This document shows positions 38,038 through 46,595 of a stretch of 64,000 bases of DNA, piece by piece. The notes under the pieces are model-generated. The model worked only from the letters and a program-made list of their open reading frames with translations, made no database searches and was not told the DNA's origin. The DNA is from Azospirillum cavernae. Its GTDB lineage: Bacteria > Pseudomonadota > Alphaproteobacteria > Azospirillales > Azospirillaceae. The translations under genes were made by a program, and so were the position numbers. Location: contig NZ_QYUL01000001.1 in NCBI RefSeq assembly GCF_003590795.1, positions 823,001 through 887,000 of the forward strand, given 5' to 3'. Every line of letters starts with the position of its first letter. Position 1 is the first letter of the stretch.

Positions 38038-38389
38038 TGTTTTTTTTGACGGTGAAGCCGCTGGCGATCAGGAAGCGCGACAGCGAGGCGGGGTGAGCCG
38101 TGACCCCGCGCTCGGCTTTCAGCTTGGCCGCCAGTTCCGGCATGGTGATGTCGCCCTGCGCCTCCACCCAACCGATCAGAAGCGCGGCGTGGGGAGCCAG
38201 TTTGCCGCCTCCCGGCGGACGTCCTTGCCGCGCTGGTTCCAGCGATCCCGTCGTCGCCATCCGCTGGGCAAGGCGGATGCTCGTGCTGGCGCTCACGTCA
38301 AACCGACGCGCCGCTGCCCGGCGTGACCCGCCTTGCTCGATCTCACCGTAAATCCGAACACGAAGATCCGACGAATAGCTCTGACCCAT
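38009..38389 (-). CDS. IS630 transposase, ORFA (helix-turn-helix part)
   Basis: A 126-residue N-terminal part with a homeodomain-like helix-turn-helix (DLRVRIYGEIEQGGSRRAAA, RRFDVSASTSIRLAQRM) followed by the HARP-like segment ITMPELAAKLKAERGVT. ATG at 38389 has GGAGGTGAA immediately upstream. It runs into the A8 slippery run and ends 38 residues-worth of overlap later, beyond the point where the fused product would change frame. Whether the shift is programmed or a disabling indel is open. Confidence 0.82.
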   Translation of the reverse strand: MGQSYSSDLRVRIYGEIEQGGSRRAAARRFDVSASTSIRLAQRMATTGSLEPARQGRPPGGGKLAPHAALLIGWVEAQGDITMPELAAKLKAERGVTAHPASLSRFLIASGFTVKKNSAGDRSRSR

Positions 38390-38445
38390 GTTTCACCTCC
38401 AACTACCGTGAATCATGGCGAAAAAACAAACGCAAGCCTTCGATT

Positions 38446-38466
38446 CAGATTTCACGCGCGATGCTC
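38446..38466. repeat. Right terminal inverted repeat of the IS630 element
   Basis: Reading inward from 38466 the sequence is GAGCATCGCGCG and then GTGAAATCTG-like bases matching the left end at 17 of 21 positions. It is followed outside by the TA target duplicate. Confidence 0.85.
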
Positions 38467-38542
38467 TAACGTCCACTTGTTTGGAGTGCGTCAGAATGCC
38501 CCGTACTTTTTCGGCGGTGGGAAGCGTACAGTCTCAGCTATG

Positions 38543-38560
38543 CGCTTCAACGCATAAGCG
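38543..38560. promoter_or_regulatory. Possible ArsR operator
   Basis: CGCTT (38543-38547) and AAGCG (38556-38560) form a short inverted repeat with an 8-base gap, ending nine bases before the ArsR start codon. ArsR proteins bind short inverted repeats at such places. The arms are short, so chance cannot be excluded. Confidence 0.3.
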
Positions 38561-38569
38561 GATGTTCGG

Positions 38570-38866
38570 ATGCCTTCAATGCACGAACTGATGTCCGCTC
38601 TGGCCGACCCAACGCGCCTTGGGGCGTTGCGATTGCTTTGGGATGGCCGTGAGCGTTGCGTCTGCGAACTGATGGAAACGCTTGGCGTCACCCAGTCCCG
38701 CATGTCGCGCCATTTGGGGGTTCTGAAGGCCGTTGGCCTTGTGATCGACCGTCGGGACGCCCAATGGGTTCGCTACCGGCGGAATCCAATCATCGCCGCC
38801 CCGGTCGTCGCCGTTGTCGACGCCGTCGTGATGGCGATGCCCGGCGCGCGAAAGGAAATCGCATGA
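38570..38866 (+). CDS. ArsR/SmtB-family metalloregulator
   Basis: A 98-residue winged-helix repressor. ALADPTRLGALRLLWDGRER precedes the CVCEL segment (C30 and C32), the place where ArsR proteins bind arsenite or antimonite; the recognition helix is TQSRMSRHLGVLKAVGLV. It most likely represses its own operon until metalloid is bound. Its stop overlaps the permease start (ATGA). A second ATG at 38579 is possible. The IS630 element lies about 100 bases upstream and could have altered the promoter. Confidence 0.88.
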   Translation: MPSMHELMSALADPTRLGALRLLWDGRERCVCELMETLGVTQSRMSRHLGVLKAVGLVIDRRDAQWVRYRRNPIIAAPVVAVVDAVVMAMPGARKEIA

Positions 38867-39920
38867 CCGTCAATGCGCACATGATTCCCGATGGGGAGTC
38901 TCGACCGGCGGCATGGCCCTGGATTGCCGGGACAGCGGCGTTTGTCATCACCTGGGTGGCGCTCTACGCCCAACTTCCAGCCTTTTCCGATTGGGTGGTG
39001 TCCGTGCTTCCCTTGGAGAGGGGCGGGCATTTCGAGGAAGCCGTTCGCTTCTTCGTCTACGACACCCCAAAGGTGCTGATGCTTCTGACGTTGGTTGTGT
39101 TCATCATGGGCGTCGTCCGCAGCTTTTTTTCGCCTGAGCGCACGCGGGCGCTGTTGGCTGGCCGTCGCGAAGGAATTGGCAATGTGGCCGCTGCCGGCTT
39201 GGGCATTGTCACCCCGTTCTGTTCTTGCTCCGCCGTGCCGCTGTTCATCGGTTTTGTGTCGGCTGGGGTTCCGTTGGGCGTGACCTTCTCGTTCCTGATC
39301 GCCGCGCCGATGGTCAACGAGGTGGCGTTGGGTCTGCTGTTTTGGTTGGCTGGAAGGTCGCCCTGACCTACCTCGTCTTTGGACTCGGCGTCGCCATCAT
39401 CGCCGGGTGGATCATCGGGCGCTTGCATCTTGAGGGATGGCTTGAGGAGTGGGTGCGCAATGTGCGGTCCAACGCCGACACTCCGCCTGCGAATCACGTC
39501 ACCGTTGCCGACCGCGTCAAGGCGGGTGTCGACGCGGTTCGCGAGATTGTCGCCAAGGTCTGGTTGTGGATCATCCTCGGCATCGCTGTCGGAGCAGGCA
39601 TCCACGGCTACGCGCCAGCGGAACTTCTCGCCGCCATCATGGGCCGGGACTCTTGGTGGTCGGTGCCTGCGGCGGTGCTCATCGGCATTCCCATGTATTC
39701 CAACGCCGCCGGGATTATCCCCATCGTTGAGGCGCTGATCGGCAAGGGCGCTGCTCTCGGCACCGTGCTGGCCTTCATGATGTCGGTGATCGCCCTGTCG
39801 CTTCCCGAGATGATTATCCTCCGCAAGGTGCTGAGCCTTCGTCTGATCGCCGTGTTCATCGGCGTCGTCGGCCTTGGCATCCTGATCGTCGGCTTCCTCT
39901 TCAACGCGTTGTTTGCCTAA
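38863..39920 (+). pseudogene. Permease of the ArsP/DUF318 (COG0701) type, frameshifted
   Basis: Two frames together encode a roughly 350-residue membrane permease. The first part starts MTVNAHMIPDGES and has the hallmark IVTPFCSCSAVPLFIGFVSA and LIAAPMVNEVALGLLF, then stops at 39366. The second part (KVALTYLVFGLGVAII, IPMYSNAAGIIPIVEALIGK) continues to 39920 in another frame. Adding one T to the TTTT at 39340-39343 gives LLFLVGWKVALTYL, a smooth join. Family members export arsenicals or related compounds. This is a single-base loss, a phase-variable tract or a sequencing error. The start overlaps the ArsR stop. Confidence 0.8.
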
Positions 39921-39936
39921 AAACAGGGAGGGTTCG

Positions 39937-40173
39937 ATGAAGACCATCAAAGTGCTTGGCCCCGGATGCAAACGCTGCCAGACCACCGCCGACATGCTGC
40001 GGACGGAGGCGGACCGCTTGGGCGTCGATGTTCAGATCGAGAAGATCACCGACTATGCCGTGATCGCCGGGTATGGGGTCGTTTCGACGCCCGGCATTGT
40101 CATTGATGAAACGCTGGTTCATGCAGGGGGGCTGCCGAAGCCCGAGGAACTGGCCAAGTGGCTAACCGCGTGA
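39937..40173 (+). CDS. Thioredoxin-like small redox protein
   Basis: A 78-residue thioredoxin-fold protein of the redox-active disulphide (MTH895/TM0996-like) family. The CxxC motif is C11-C14 in VLGPGCKRCQTT; the cis-proline segment is VSTPGIVIDETLVHAG. Such genes often follow COG0701 permeases, and may supply thiol chemistry to the permease or reduce the substrate. ATG at 39937 has GGGAGG upstream at good spacing. Confidence 0.85.
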   Translation: MKTIKVLGPGCKRCQTTADMLRTEADRLGVDVQIEKITDYAVIAGYGVVSTPGIVIDETLVHAGGLPKPEELAKWLTA

Positions 40174-40216
40174 GCGGGGACGAGAGGCGGCGTCCGACCT
40201 GTTCTTTCTCTGTCGC

Positions 40217-41461
40217 TCAGTCGTCCTGCATCAGGGCCGACAGGTGGGACGCGATGAGTCGGTCGGCGGCGGCGCGCGCCGCCTGTTCGGCCTGCGTCGG
40301 GGTGAGGTTGAATGTGTCCCGGTACAGCTTGGCGGTGGCGGTGATCGCGGCGGGCAGGGCGGCGACCGTCGCCTTGTAATCGGCCTCCGACCACACATTG
40401 AAATCGCGCCAGGCGCGGAAGGCGGCCAGCACGGCCTTGCGCTGCTCCGCCGCCAGTTTGGAGTCGTCGGATTGCGGCGGGTCGAGCAGGGTGGCGGGCA
40501 TCAGCGAAGCTTGCAGCGCGTCGATCTCAGTTTGACGACCGCCATTCTGGCGGAGGAGGCCGCCGCTGTCCTCTTGCCCCGGGAGCGTGTTCGGCGACAT
40601 CCGCGCTTCGACCTTCTTCCATTCCGGCAAATCAAACACGGAGACTGGCGGGTTGCACAGGGCGGGGGAGGCGTCCCGGCTGTTGTTCCAGAAGGCGCCA
40701 AAGGCCTCGAAGGCGGTTACGCCGTGTTTGGTGAACAGGAAGCAGGGGGCGTCCATTTCGGTGGTGGACAGCACATGGCGCAGCAGCAGCAAGGCGGATC
40801 CCACCGGGGCGGCGGCGACGTCGCCCAATTTGACCATTTCCTCTTTCATGTCGGGATCGGGCGTCAGGTCACGGAGAATGGCGGACGTCAGCGCCCGAAC
40901 CATGGCTTCGCGGCTCGTGTCCTTGTCCGGCGGCGCGGCCATGCCGGACTGAAACAGATAGACCAACCACGCCTTGGCCGCCGGACCGTCATAGCGCTGG
41001 AGCGCGGCGACGGCGGCCTTCGGATCCTTGGGAATGGCGGCGGCGATGGCCGCAAGCTTCTTCTGCGCGGCGCCGTTCAACGCCTGGATGTCGCCGACGC
41101 GCTTGTTGTACAGCCGCAGGCAGGCGTCGGTGTTGGCGCGGTCCGCGCAGGTCCGGTCCCGTTCGGCCAGAAAGCTTTGCTGGCCGCGCAGAACCGCGTC
41201 GCGCTCGCTGACCGGCGTGTTGGCCAGCGTCTCGCGCAGCGTGGTGGCGACGTCCTCAACTGAGACCTTGATGTCGGCGCTGGCGCACAGCGTTCGGTCC
41301 ACCGGGGTCGCGGACTTGGCGCAGTTCAGCGGCGCGGTTTGCGCGGTTCCGGGTGTTGCGTGGGCCGCGCTCTGGGCGCTGGCGATTGATGAACCGCCGC
41401 CCGCCGCCAATCCGGCCATAAGAGCGGCCCAGCCAAGAAACCGCACCGTCGAACGCGCCAT
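40217..41461 (-). CDS. Secreted protein with LprI/DUF1311-type N-terminal domain
   Basis: A 414-residue protein with a signal peptide (RFLGWAALMAGLAAGGGSS, ending SAQS). The N-terminal mature domain (about 45-125) has LprI-like cysteines: LNCAKSATPVDRTLCAS and RTCADRANTDACLRLYNKRV, as in proteins that inhibit lysozyme. The C-terminal 280 residues are helical and unrecognised. A lysozyme-inhibitor role is possible but unproven. ATG at 41461 is preferred over a longer open frame. It is convergent with the thioredoxin-like gene. Confidence 0.7.
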   Translation of the reverse strand: MARSTVRFLGWAALMAGLAAGGGSSIASAQSAAHATPGTAQTAPLNCAKSATPVDRTLCASADIKVSVEDVATTLRETLANTPVSERDAVLRGQQSFLAERDRTCADRANTDACLRLYNKRVGDIQALNGAAQKKLAAIAAAIPKDPKAAVAALQRYDGPAAKAWLVYLFQSGMAAPPDKDTSREAMVRALTSAILRDLTPDPDMKEEMVKLGDVAAAPVGSALLLLRHVLSTTEMDAPCFLFTKHGVTAFEAFGAFWNNSRDASPALCNPPVSVFDLPEWKKVEARMSPNTLPGQEDSGGLLRQNGGRQTEIDALQASLMPATLLDPPQSDDSKLAAEQRKAVLAAFRAWRDFNVWSEADYKATVAALPAAITATAKLYRDTFNLTPTQAEQAARAAADRLIASHLSALMQDD

Positions 41462-41606
41462 CCTCGCATCGCCTTGTGTTGGACAATCATCGCTGGCGAC
41501 GATAGACCATTGCACGCCGGATCGGAAGAATGGCCAAAGGCGCGACATGTGACAGGCGCATCACACGGCAAAGCCGCCCTGCTCCCAAATCTGACGGCTT
41601 GTTTTC

Positions 41607-41622
41607 CATAATCATTATTATG
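41607..41622. promoter_or_regulatory. AT-rich palindrome in the divergent region before mazG
   Basis: CATAAT-CATT-ATTATG forms a 16-base palindrome in otherwise GC-rich DNA, between the LprI-domain gene and mazG. It resembles the core of Fur-type boxes. The binding factor and regulated gene are unknown. Confidence 0.35.
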
Positions 41623-41715
41623 TGTTATTGATGGGCCGTGGAAATGCCCGGGCCGGTCGGCTATGGTTCCGGCCCAATCGAACACCCGTTATCCCGTTTC
41701 GGAGACCCGAAGATC

Positions 41716-42525
41716 ATGGCCCGCAACATCGACCGGCTCATCGACGTCATGGCGCGGCTGCGCGATCCCAACGGCGGCTGCCCGTGGGATCTGGTGCAAA
41801 CCTACAAGACCATTGCGCCGCACACCATCGAAGAAGCCTATGAGGTTGCCGACGCCATCGAGAAGGACGACAAGGCGGCGCTGCGGGAGGAACTGGGCGA
41901 TCTTCTGTTCCAGGTCGTCTATTACAGCCAGATGGCGCGCGAGGAAGGACTGTTTGATTTCGAGGAGGTCGCCGGAGTCATCACCGACAAGATGATCCGC
42001 CGCCATCCCCACGTCTTCGGCCCCGAAGAAATCAACAGCGCCGACCAACAGACCTCGCGTTGGGAAGAGCACAAGGCCGCCGAACGCGCCGCCAAGGCCG
42101 CCGAGGAAGGCCGCGCCCCGTCGGCGCTGGAGGGAGTCATCCCTGCCCTGCCCGCCTTGACCCGCGCGCTGAAGCTGCAAAACCGCGCGGCGCGGGTCGG
42201 CTTCGACTGGACCGACGCCCGCGACATTCTCGACAAGATCGAGGAGGAGGTGCAGGAACTGCGCGCCGAGATGGACGCCGGTTCGGCGCAAGACCGCGTC
42301 GCCGACGAGTTGGGCGACCTGCTGTTCGCCCTGGTTAACCTCGGCCGTCGCCTGAAAGTGGAGCCGGAATCGGCGCTGCGCGGCACCAACGCCAAGTTTG
42401 AGCGCCGTTTCCACCGCATCGAAGCCCTGCTGGCTGACCAAGGCCGCAAACCGGAAGACGCCACGCTCGACGAGATGGAAGCCTTCTGGCAGCAAGCCAA
42501 GCGAGAGGAACGCGGCGAGGCGTGA
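41716..42525 (+). CDS. mazG: Nucleoside triphosphate pyrophosphohydrolase MazG
   Basis: A 269-residue tandem MazG protein. The first MazG half (about 1-110) has RLRDPNGGCPWDLVQTYKTI, HTIEEAYEVADAI and EELGDLLFQVVYY; the second half has KIEEEVQELRAEMDAG and DELGDLLFALVNLGR. Both acidic metal-binding patterns are intact. It hydrolyses non-canonical and canonical NTPs to NMP and PPi and can lower ppGpp signals. ATG at 41716 is preferred to an in-frame GTG at 41638. It is convergent with nhaD. Confidence 0.95.
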   Translation: MARNIDRLIDVMARLRDPNGGCPWDLVQTYKTIAPHTIEEAYEVADAIEKDDKAALREELGDLLFQVVYYSQMAREEGLFDFEEVAGVITDKMIRRHPHVFGPEEINSADQQTSRWEEHKAAERAAKAAEEGRAPSALEGVIPALPALTRALKLQNRAARVGFDWTDARDILDKIEEEVQELRAEMDAGSAQDRVADELGDLLFALVNLGRRLKVEPESALRGTNAKFERRFHRIEALLADQGRKPEDATLDEMEAFWQQAKREERGEA

Positions 42526-42552
42526 CGCCCCGCCCCTGCCCGGTCCTCTCCG

Positions 42553-44007
42553 TCAGAGGAAAAACACCAGCGTGGTCAAGCCCAACAGCGGCACCAGGAT
42601 GCCAAAGGACCACGCCATATAGCCAAAGAAGCTCGGCATGGCGACGCCGCGTTCTTCGGCGATCGCCTTGACCATGAAGTTGGGGGCGTTGCCGATGTAG
42701 CTGTTGGCCCCCATGAAGACCGCCCCGGCGGAAATCGCCGTCAGGGTCAGGGCCAGATCGCCCATCAGGGTCGCGGCGTCGCCGCCCGCCGTGTTGAAGA
42801 AGATGAGGTAGGTCGGCGCGTTGTCGAGGAAGCTCGACAGGATGCCCGCCGCCCAGAAATAGGCGGCGGGGTTGGGTTTGCCGCCGTCGTTCACCGCCGC
42901 GATGATCGCGCCCAACGCGCCGTCGGTTCCCGCCTTAAGGATGGCGATGGCGGGAATGATGGTCAGGAAGATCGCGGCGAACAGCTTGGCGACCTCGATC
43001 ATCGGCCCCCAACTGAAGCCGTTCAGGCGACGGCTTTTCTCGCTCGTCAGCTTCAACGACAAGACGGAGATGCCGATCAGCAGGATTTGCGAGACGATGC
43101 TCTCCAGTGGCACGGTGACGTGGTGGAGCGTGACGCCGACGCCGGGATGCCAGACGCCGCTCAACAGCACCGCGCTGATGATGGCGACCAGCAGCAGCAG
43201 ATTGACGCCGCCCTCGACCCGCACCGGCTCCCGCTCATGCACGCCCTCGATCAACGGGTGTTTGCCAGGGTCGCGGGTGTGCAAGACCAGATCCAGGACG
43301 AAATAAATCGCCAGCAGCAGGCCGGACAGGAAAACCATCGGCCCGAACAGATGCGTCGTCGGCCAAAAAAAATCGACGCCCTTCAGAAAGCCCAGGAACA
43401 GAGGCGGGTCGCCCAGCGGCGTCAGCGAGCCGCCGACGTTCGACACCAGGAAGATGAAGAACACCACCGTGTGGACCTTATGGCGGCGGTGTTCGTTGGC
43501 GCGCAAAAGCGGGCGGATCAGCAGCATCGACGCGCCGGTGGTTCCCATCAGGCTGGCCAGCGCCGTTCCCAGCGCCAAGCCAACCGTGTTGGCCAGCGGC
43601 GTTCCCACCAACGACCCAACCAGCCGCACCCCGCCCGCCACGGTGAACAGCGCGGTCAGCAGGACGATGAAGGGGATGTATTCCAACAGAACGGTGTGCA
43701 GCAGCTCGTAGGTCGCCAGTTCCACGCCAAAGAACGCGGCGAAGGGCAGCAGGAAGGCCAAGGCCCAGGCGGCGGAGATTTTGCCGAAATGATGGTGCCA
43801 GACCATCGGGGCCAGCAGCGGAAACAGCGCGATGGACAGCAGGATCCCAGCGAAGGGAACCACCCACAGCGCCCCCATCGCTCGCCCGTCGAGATGCGGC
43901 GCGCCCGCCTCCGCCGCCAGGGCGAGATCGGGCACGCCAATCCCGACAAGGCCGATCAAAAGAAGCGACAGCGCGGCGGCGCGGCGGGGAAAAATCTGCG
44001 TGGTCAT
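42553..44007 (-). CDS. nhaD: NhaD-type sodium:proton antiporter
   Basis: A 484-residue polytopic membrane protein of the NhaD/ion-transporter superfamily. An N-terminal hydrophobic signal-like segment is followed by about 12 helices. Family segments are LMGTTGASMLLIRPLLRANE, FIFLVSNVGGSLTPLGDPPL and FLDNAPTYLIFFNTAGG. It exchanges Na or Li for protons. ATG at 44007; an upstream extension to 44472 has no similarity. It follows the TRAP permease and DUF1850 genes on the same strand with a 65-base gap. Confidence 0.88.
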   Translation of the reverse strand: MTTQIFPRRAAALSLLLIGLVGIGVPDLALAAEAGAPHLDGRAMGALWVVPFAGILLSIALFPLLAPMVWHHHFGKISAAWALAFLLPFAAFFGVELATYELLHTVLLEYIPFIVLLTALFTVAGGVRLVGSLVGTPLANTVGLALGTALASLMGTTGASMLLIRPLLRANEHRRHKVHTVVFFIFLVSNVGGSLTPLGDPPLFLGFLKGVDFFWPTTHLFGPMVFLSGLLLAIYFVLDLVLHTRDPGKHPLIEGVHEREPVRVEGGVNLLLLVAIISAVLLSGVWHPGVGVTLHHVTVPLESIVSQILLIGISVLSLKLTSEKSRRLNGFSWGPMIEVAKLFAAIFLTIIPAIAILKAGTDGALGAIIAAVNDGGKPNPAAYFWAAGILSSFLDNAPTYLIFFNTAGGDAATLMGDLALTLTAISAGAVFMGANSYIGNAPNFMVKAIAEERGVAMPSFFGYMAWSFGILVPLLGLTTLVFFL

Positions 44008-44072
44008 CGGTCCAAGGCACCGGCTGGAAAGGGTGGCGGAGTATGCGGTTTGATCCCGGCCAAGCCAAGACG

Positions 44073-44483
44073 CTATGGCGCGGGCGACGGCGAACTTTCG
44101 TAGCCCGGTCGGCAAGGGTGGATCGTCACTGCCTCCCCCGCCCGTCCGGTCCAGGCGCTCAACAACCGGCAGTCCTTTCCGGCGCACAGCCGGTGATCGG
44201 CGGTGAAGCCGGATGCCGCCAGAGTCACGCTGTCCTGCGGGGCCAAGCGCGGCGTCCACACCCACCACCCGTCGATCAGACGGGCGTCGGTTCCCGGCTC
44301 CATGCCCGCCCCGGTTCCCCGGACGCGGGCCTCGGTCAGGACCAAGCGCCCCTCCTCCACCCGCCACTCCTCCCGCCATTCGGTCTTTTCCACCGAATGG
44401 GTCCAGGACAGGGTGAAGGACGCCCCTGGCAACGTGGCGAGCAAAGCGCCGCCCAGCGCCGCCGCCACGCACAACCCGCTCAC
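44073..44483 (-). CDS. DUF1850 protein
   Basis: A 136-residue protein with an N-terminal hydrophobic segment (CVAAALGGALLATL) and the DUF1850 core: FTLSWTHSVEKTEWREEWRV, IDGWWVWTPRL, and CRLLSAWTG near the end. DUF1850 genes regularly follow fused TRAP permease genes of the TAXI type; the role may be accessory to transport. GTG at 44483 overlaps the permease stop (GTGA), so translation is coupled. Confidence 0.85.
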   Translation of the reverse strand: MSGLCVAAALGGALLATLPGASFTLSWTHSVEKTEWREEWRVEEGRLVLTEARVRGTGAGMEPGTDARLIDGWWVWTPRLAPQDSVTLAASGFTADHRLCAGKDCRLLSAWTGRAGEAVTIHPCRPGYESSPSPAP

Positions 44484-46570
44484 GCCGGGGCGGTCGCCAA
44501 GGCCCGCCGCTGGCGGTGCTGCCAAAGCAGGAACAGCCCGGTCATGACGAAGGCCGCCTCGTCGGTCATCGGCACGGCCACCACGAACAGGAAGGACGTG
44601 GCGGCGGCGTAAACCCGCGCCGCCCAGGACAGCGGCGTCCAGAAAAAGCCGATGGTCGCCGCGCCCCACAGCCCGATGGCGACGCAGGCCTTGCAGAGAA
44701 TGTAAGCGACGTCGAACCAGTCGCCGCTTTGCAGCATCAGCGCCGGATCATAGACCGCCATGAAGGGGACGACGTAGCCCGCCATGGCGATGCGGGTGGC
44801 GATCCAGCCGATGTCCATGTGATCGGCCTTGCAGATCGACGAGGCGGCCAGCGCCGCCAACGCCACCGGCGGCGTCAGATCGGCCATGATGCCGAAATAG
44901 AAGACGAACATGTGCGAGACGATCAACGGGACGCCCATGGTCAGCAAGGCTGGCGCGGCGATGGACGCGGTGATGATGTAGTTGGCCGTCGTCGGCAGCC
45001 CGGTGCCGAGCACGATGCAGGCGATCATCGTCAGCACCAGCGCCGCCAGCAGATTCCCGCCCGACCAATCGACGATGGTGGAGGCGAAGCTCGACGCCAG
45101 CCCGGTCAGCGTCATCATGCCGATCAGCACGCCGACCAGCGCGCAGGCGACGCCGACGCCGACGGCGTTCTTCGCCCCGTCGGCGACGCTGCGCACCACC
45201 AGCGACAGGGTTTCCCGACCGCCCCGGAACAGCAGACAGGGAATGATGAGCAGAACCACCATGGTGAAGGCCAGATGCTCCGTGCGCAGCCCCAACCGCC
45301 ACAACCCGGCGGCGGCCAGCCCGACCACCACCCAAAAGGCCACCCGCAAACTCATCGGCCCGATGGTGGTGACGATGCGCATGCCCAGAATCAGCGCCGC
45401 CGTCGCCGCGATCCCCATCACCCCGGCGAACAGCGGGGTGAAGCCGGAAAACAGCAGATAAACCAAAGCGGCCAGCGGCAGAATCATATACCAACCCTCG
45501 ACCACCGCCTTCGCCGCGTTCGGGCATTGATCGCGCGGCAGCCCGACCAGATTCCGCATCCCCGCTTCCAGATGGACCATCCAAAAGGCGCTGCCGAAAT
45601 AGAGGAAGGCCGGAATCGCGGCGGCGACCGCCACCTCGCTGTAGGGAACGCCAATGGTTTCCGCCATGATGAAGGCGGCGGCCCCCATCACCGGCGGCAT
45701 CAACTGGCCGCCCATGCTGGCGGTGGCCTCGACCGCCCCGGCGAAGGCCGGGCGGTAGCCGAAGCGCGTCATCAGCGGGATGGTGAATTGCCCGGTGGTC
45801 AGCACGTTGGCCACGCCCGACCCGTTTATCATCCCCATCAAGCCGGAGGAGATGACCGCGACCTTGGCCGGTCCCCCCTTGGCGTGGCCGACCATGCCGA
45901 GCGAGACGTCGTTGAACAGCTTAATCATCCCGGCCCGCTCCAAAAAGGCGCCGAACAGGATGAACAGGAAGATGTAGCTGGCCGACACGAAGGTTGGCGT
46001 GCCGTAAATCCCTTCGGTCGACAGGAACAGATTGTCGATAACCTGATCCAGATCGTAACCGCGATGCCCCAGCCCGAAGGGCAGATAGCGCCCGAACAGC
46101 GCGTAGGGGATGAAGACGCCGCACATGATCGGCAAAGCGAGGCCCATGATGCGCCGCGCGCCCTCAAACACCAGCGCCACGGCGATGGTTCCGACCACCA
46201 GATCGGTGGTGGTCGGATCGCCCGAACGCTGAATCAGATCCACCTCGAAGACATAATGATAGAGGCCGATGGCGAAGGCGGTCAGTCCCAGCAGCCAATC
46301 ATGCCAGGGCACCCGCTTGCGCTCCGCCTCCGGACGGAAGCCGAACAGAGCGTAGGTCATCAGCAGCAGAAAGCCGACATGGACCGACCGCACCACCATG
46401 CTGGACAGCGGGTTGAAGGTGGCGGTCCACAATTGGAAGGTGGAAAAGGCCACGGCGATGAGAAACACGGCCTTGCCGTCAAAGCCCTCGAACGCGATGA
46501 CGGTGGACGGGTTTTCGCGGTCGATGGCCTGACGGATTTGGGCGTCCGCGTCGCTTGTCTTCGCGCTCAT
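44480..46570 (-). CDS. TRAP transporter permease, fused 4TM/12TM subunit
   Basis: A 696-residue protein with about 18 membrane helices. The N-terminal quarter corresponds to the small DctQ-like subunit and the remainder to the large DctM-like subunit; the segment GLMGMINGSGVANVLTTGQF and TASMGGQLMPPVMGAAAFIM are hallmarks of the TAXI-associated fused permeases. With the binding protein at 46596 it imports an organic or inorganic anion by a sodium-driven mechanism. Substrate unknown. It follows the TAXI gene by 25 bases. Confidence 0.93.
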   Translation of the reverse strand: MSAKTSDADAQIRQAIDRENPSTVIAFEGFDGKAVFLIAVAFSTFQLWTATFNPLSSMVVRSVHVGFLLLMTYALFGFRPEAERKRVPWHDWLLGLTAFAIGLYHYVFEVDLIQRSGDPTTTDLVVGTIAVALVFEGARRIMGLALPIMCGVFIPYALFGRYLPFGLGHRGYDLDQVIDNLFLSTEGIYGTPTFVSASYIFLFILFGAFLERAGMIKLFNDVSLGMVGHAKGGPAKVAVISSGLMGMINGSGVANVLTTGQFTIPLMTRFGYRPAFAGAVEATASMGGQLMPPVMGAAAFIMAETIGVPYSEVAVAAAIPAFLYFGSAFWMVHLEAGMRNLVGLPRDQCPNAAKAVVEGWYMILPLAALVYLLFSGFTPLFAGVMGIAATAALILGMRIVTTIGPMSLRVAFWVVVGLAAAGLWRLGLRTEHLAFTMVVLLIIPCLLFRGGRETLSLVVRSVADGAKNAVGVGVACALVGVLIGMMTLTGLASSFASTIVDWSGGNLLAALVLTMIACIVLGTGLPTTANYIITASIAAPALLTMGVPLIVSHMFVFYFGIMADLTPPVALAALAASSICKADHMDIGWIATRIAMAGYVVPFMAVYDPALMLQSGDWFDVAYILCKACVAIGLWGAATIGFFWTPLSWAARVYAAATSFLFVVAVPMTDEAAFVMTGLFLLWQHRQRRALATAPA

Positions 46571-46595
46571 AGCGCCCGCTCCGAACCGCGCCCGC

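Larger units (their letters stand above)
37419..38466 (-). mobile_element. Complete IS630-family insertion sequence
   Basis: A 1048-base element bounded by imperfect inverted repeats and flanked on both sides by TA (37417-37418 and 38467-38468), the target duplication typical of IS630/Tc1-mariner elements. It encodes a transposase in two overlapping frames on the minus strand. It sits between ppx and the ArsR gene, about 100 bases before the latter, and both ends are intact. Confidence 0.9.

Noticed and set aside
38863..39920. Two independent membrane genes
   Set aside because: The pieces complement each other exactly as one COG0701 permease and join with a single base; the second has no plausible start.
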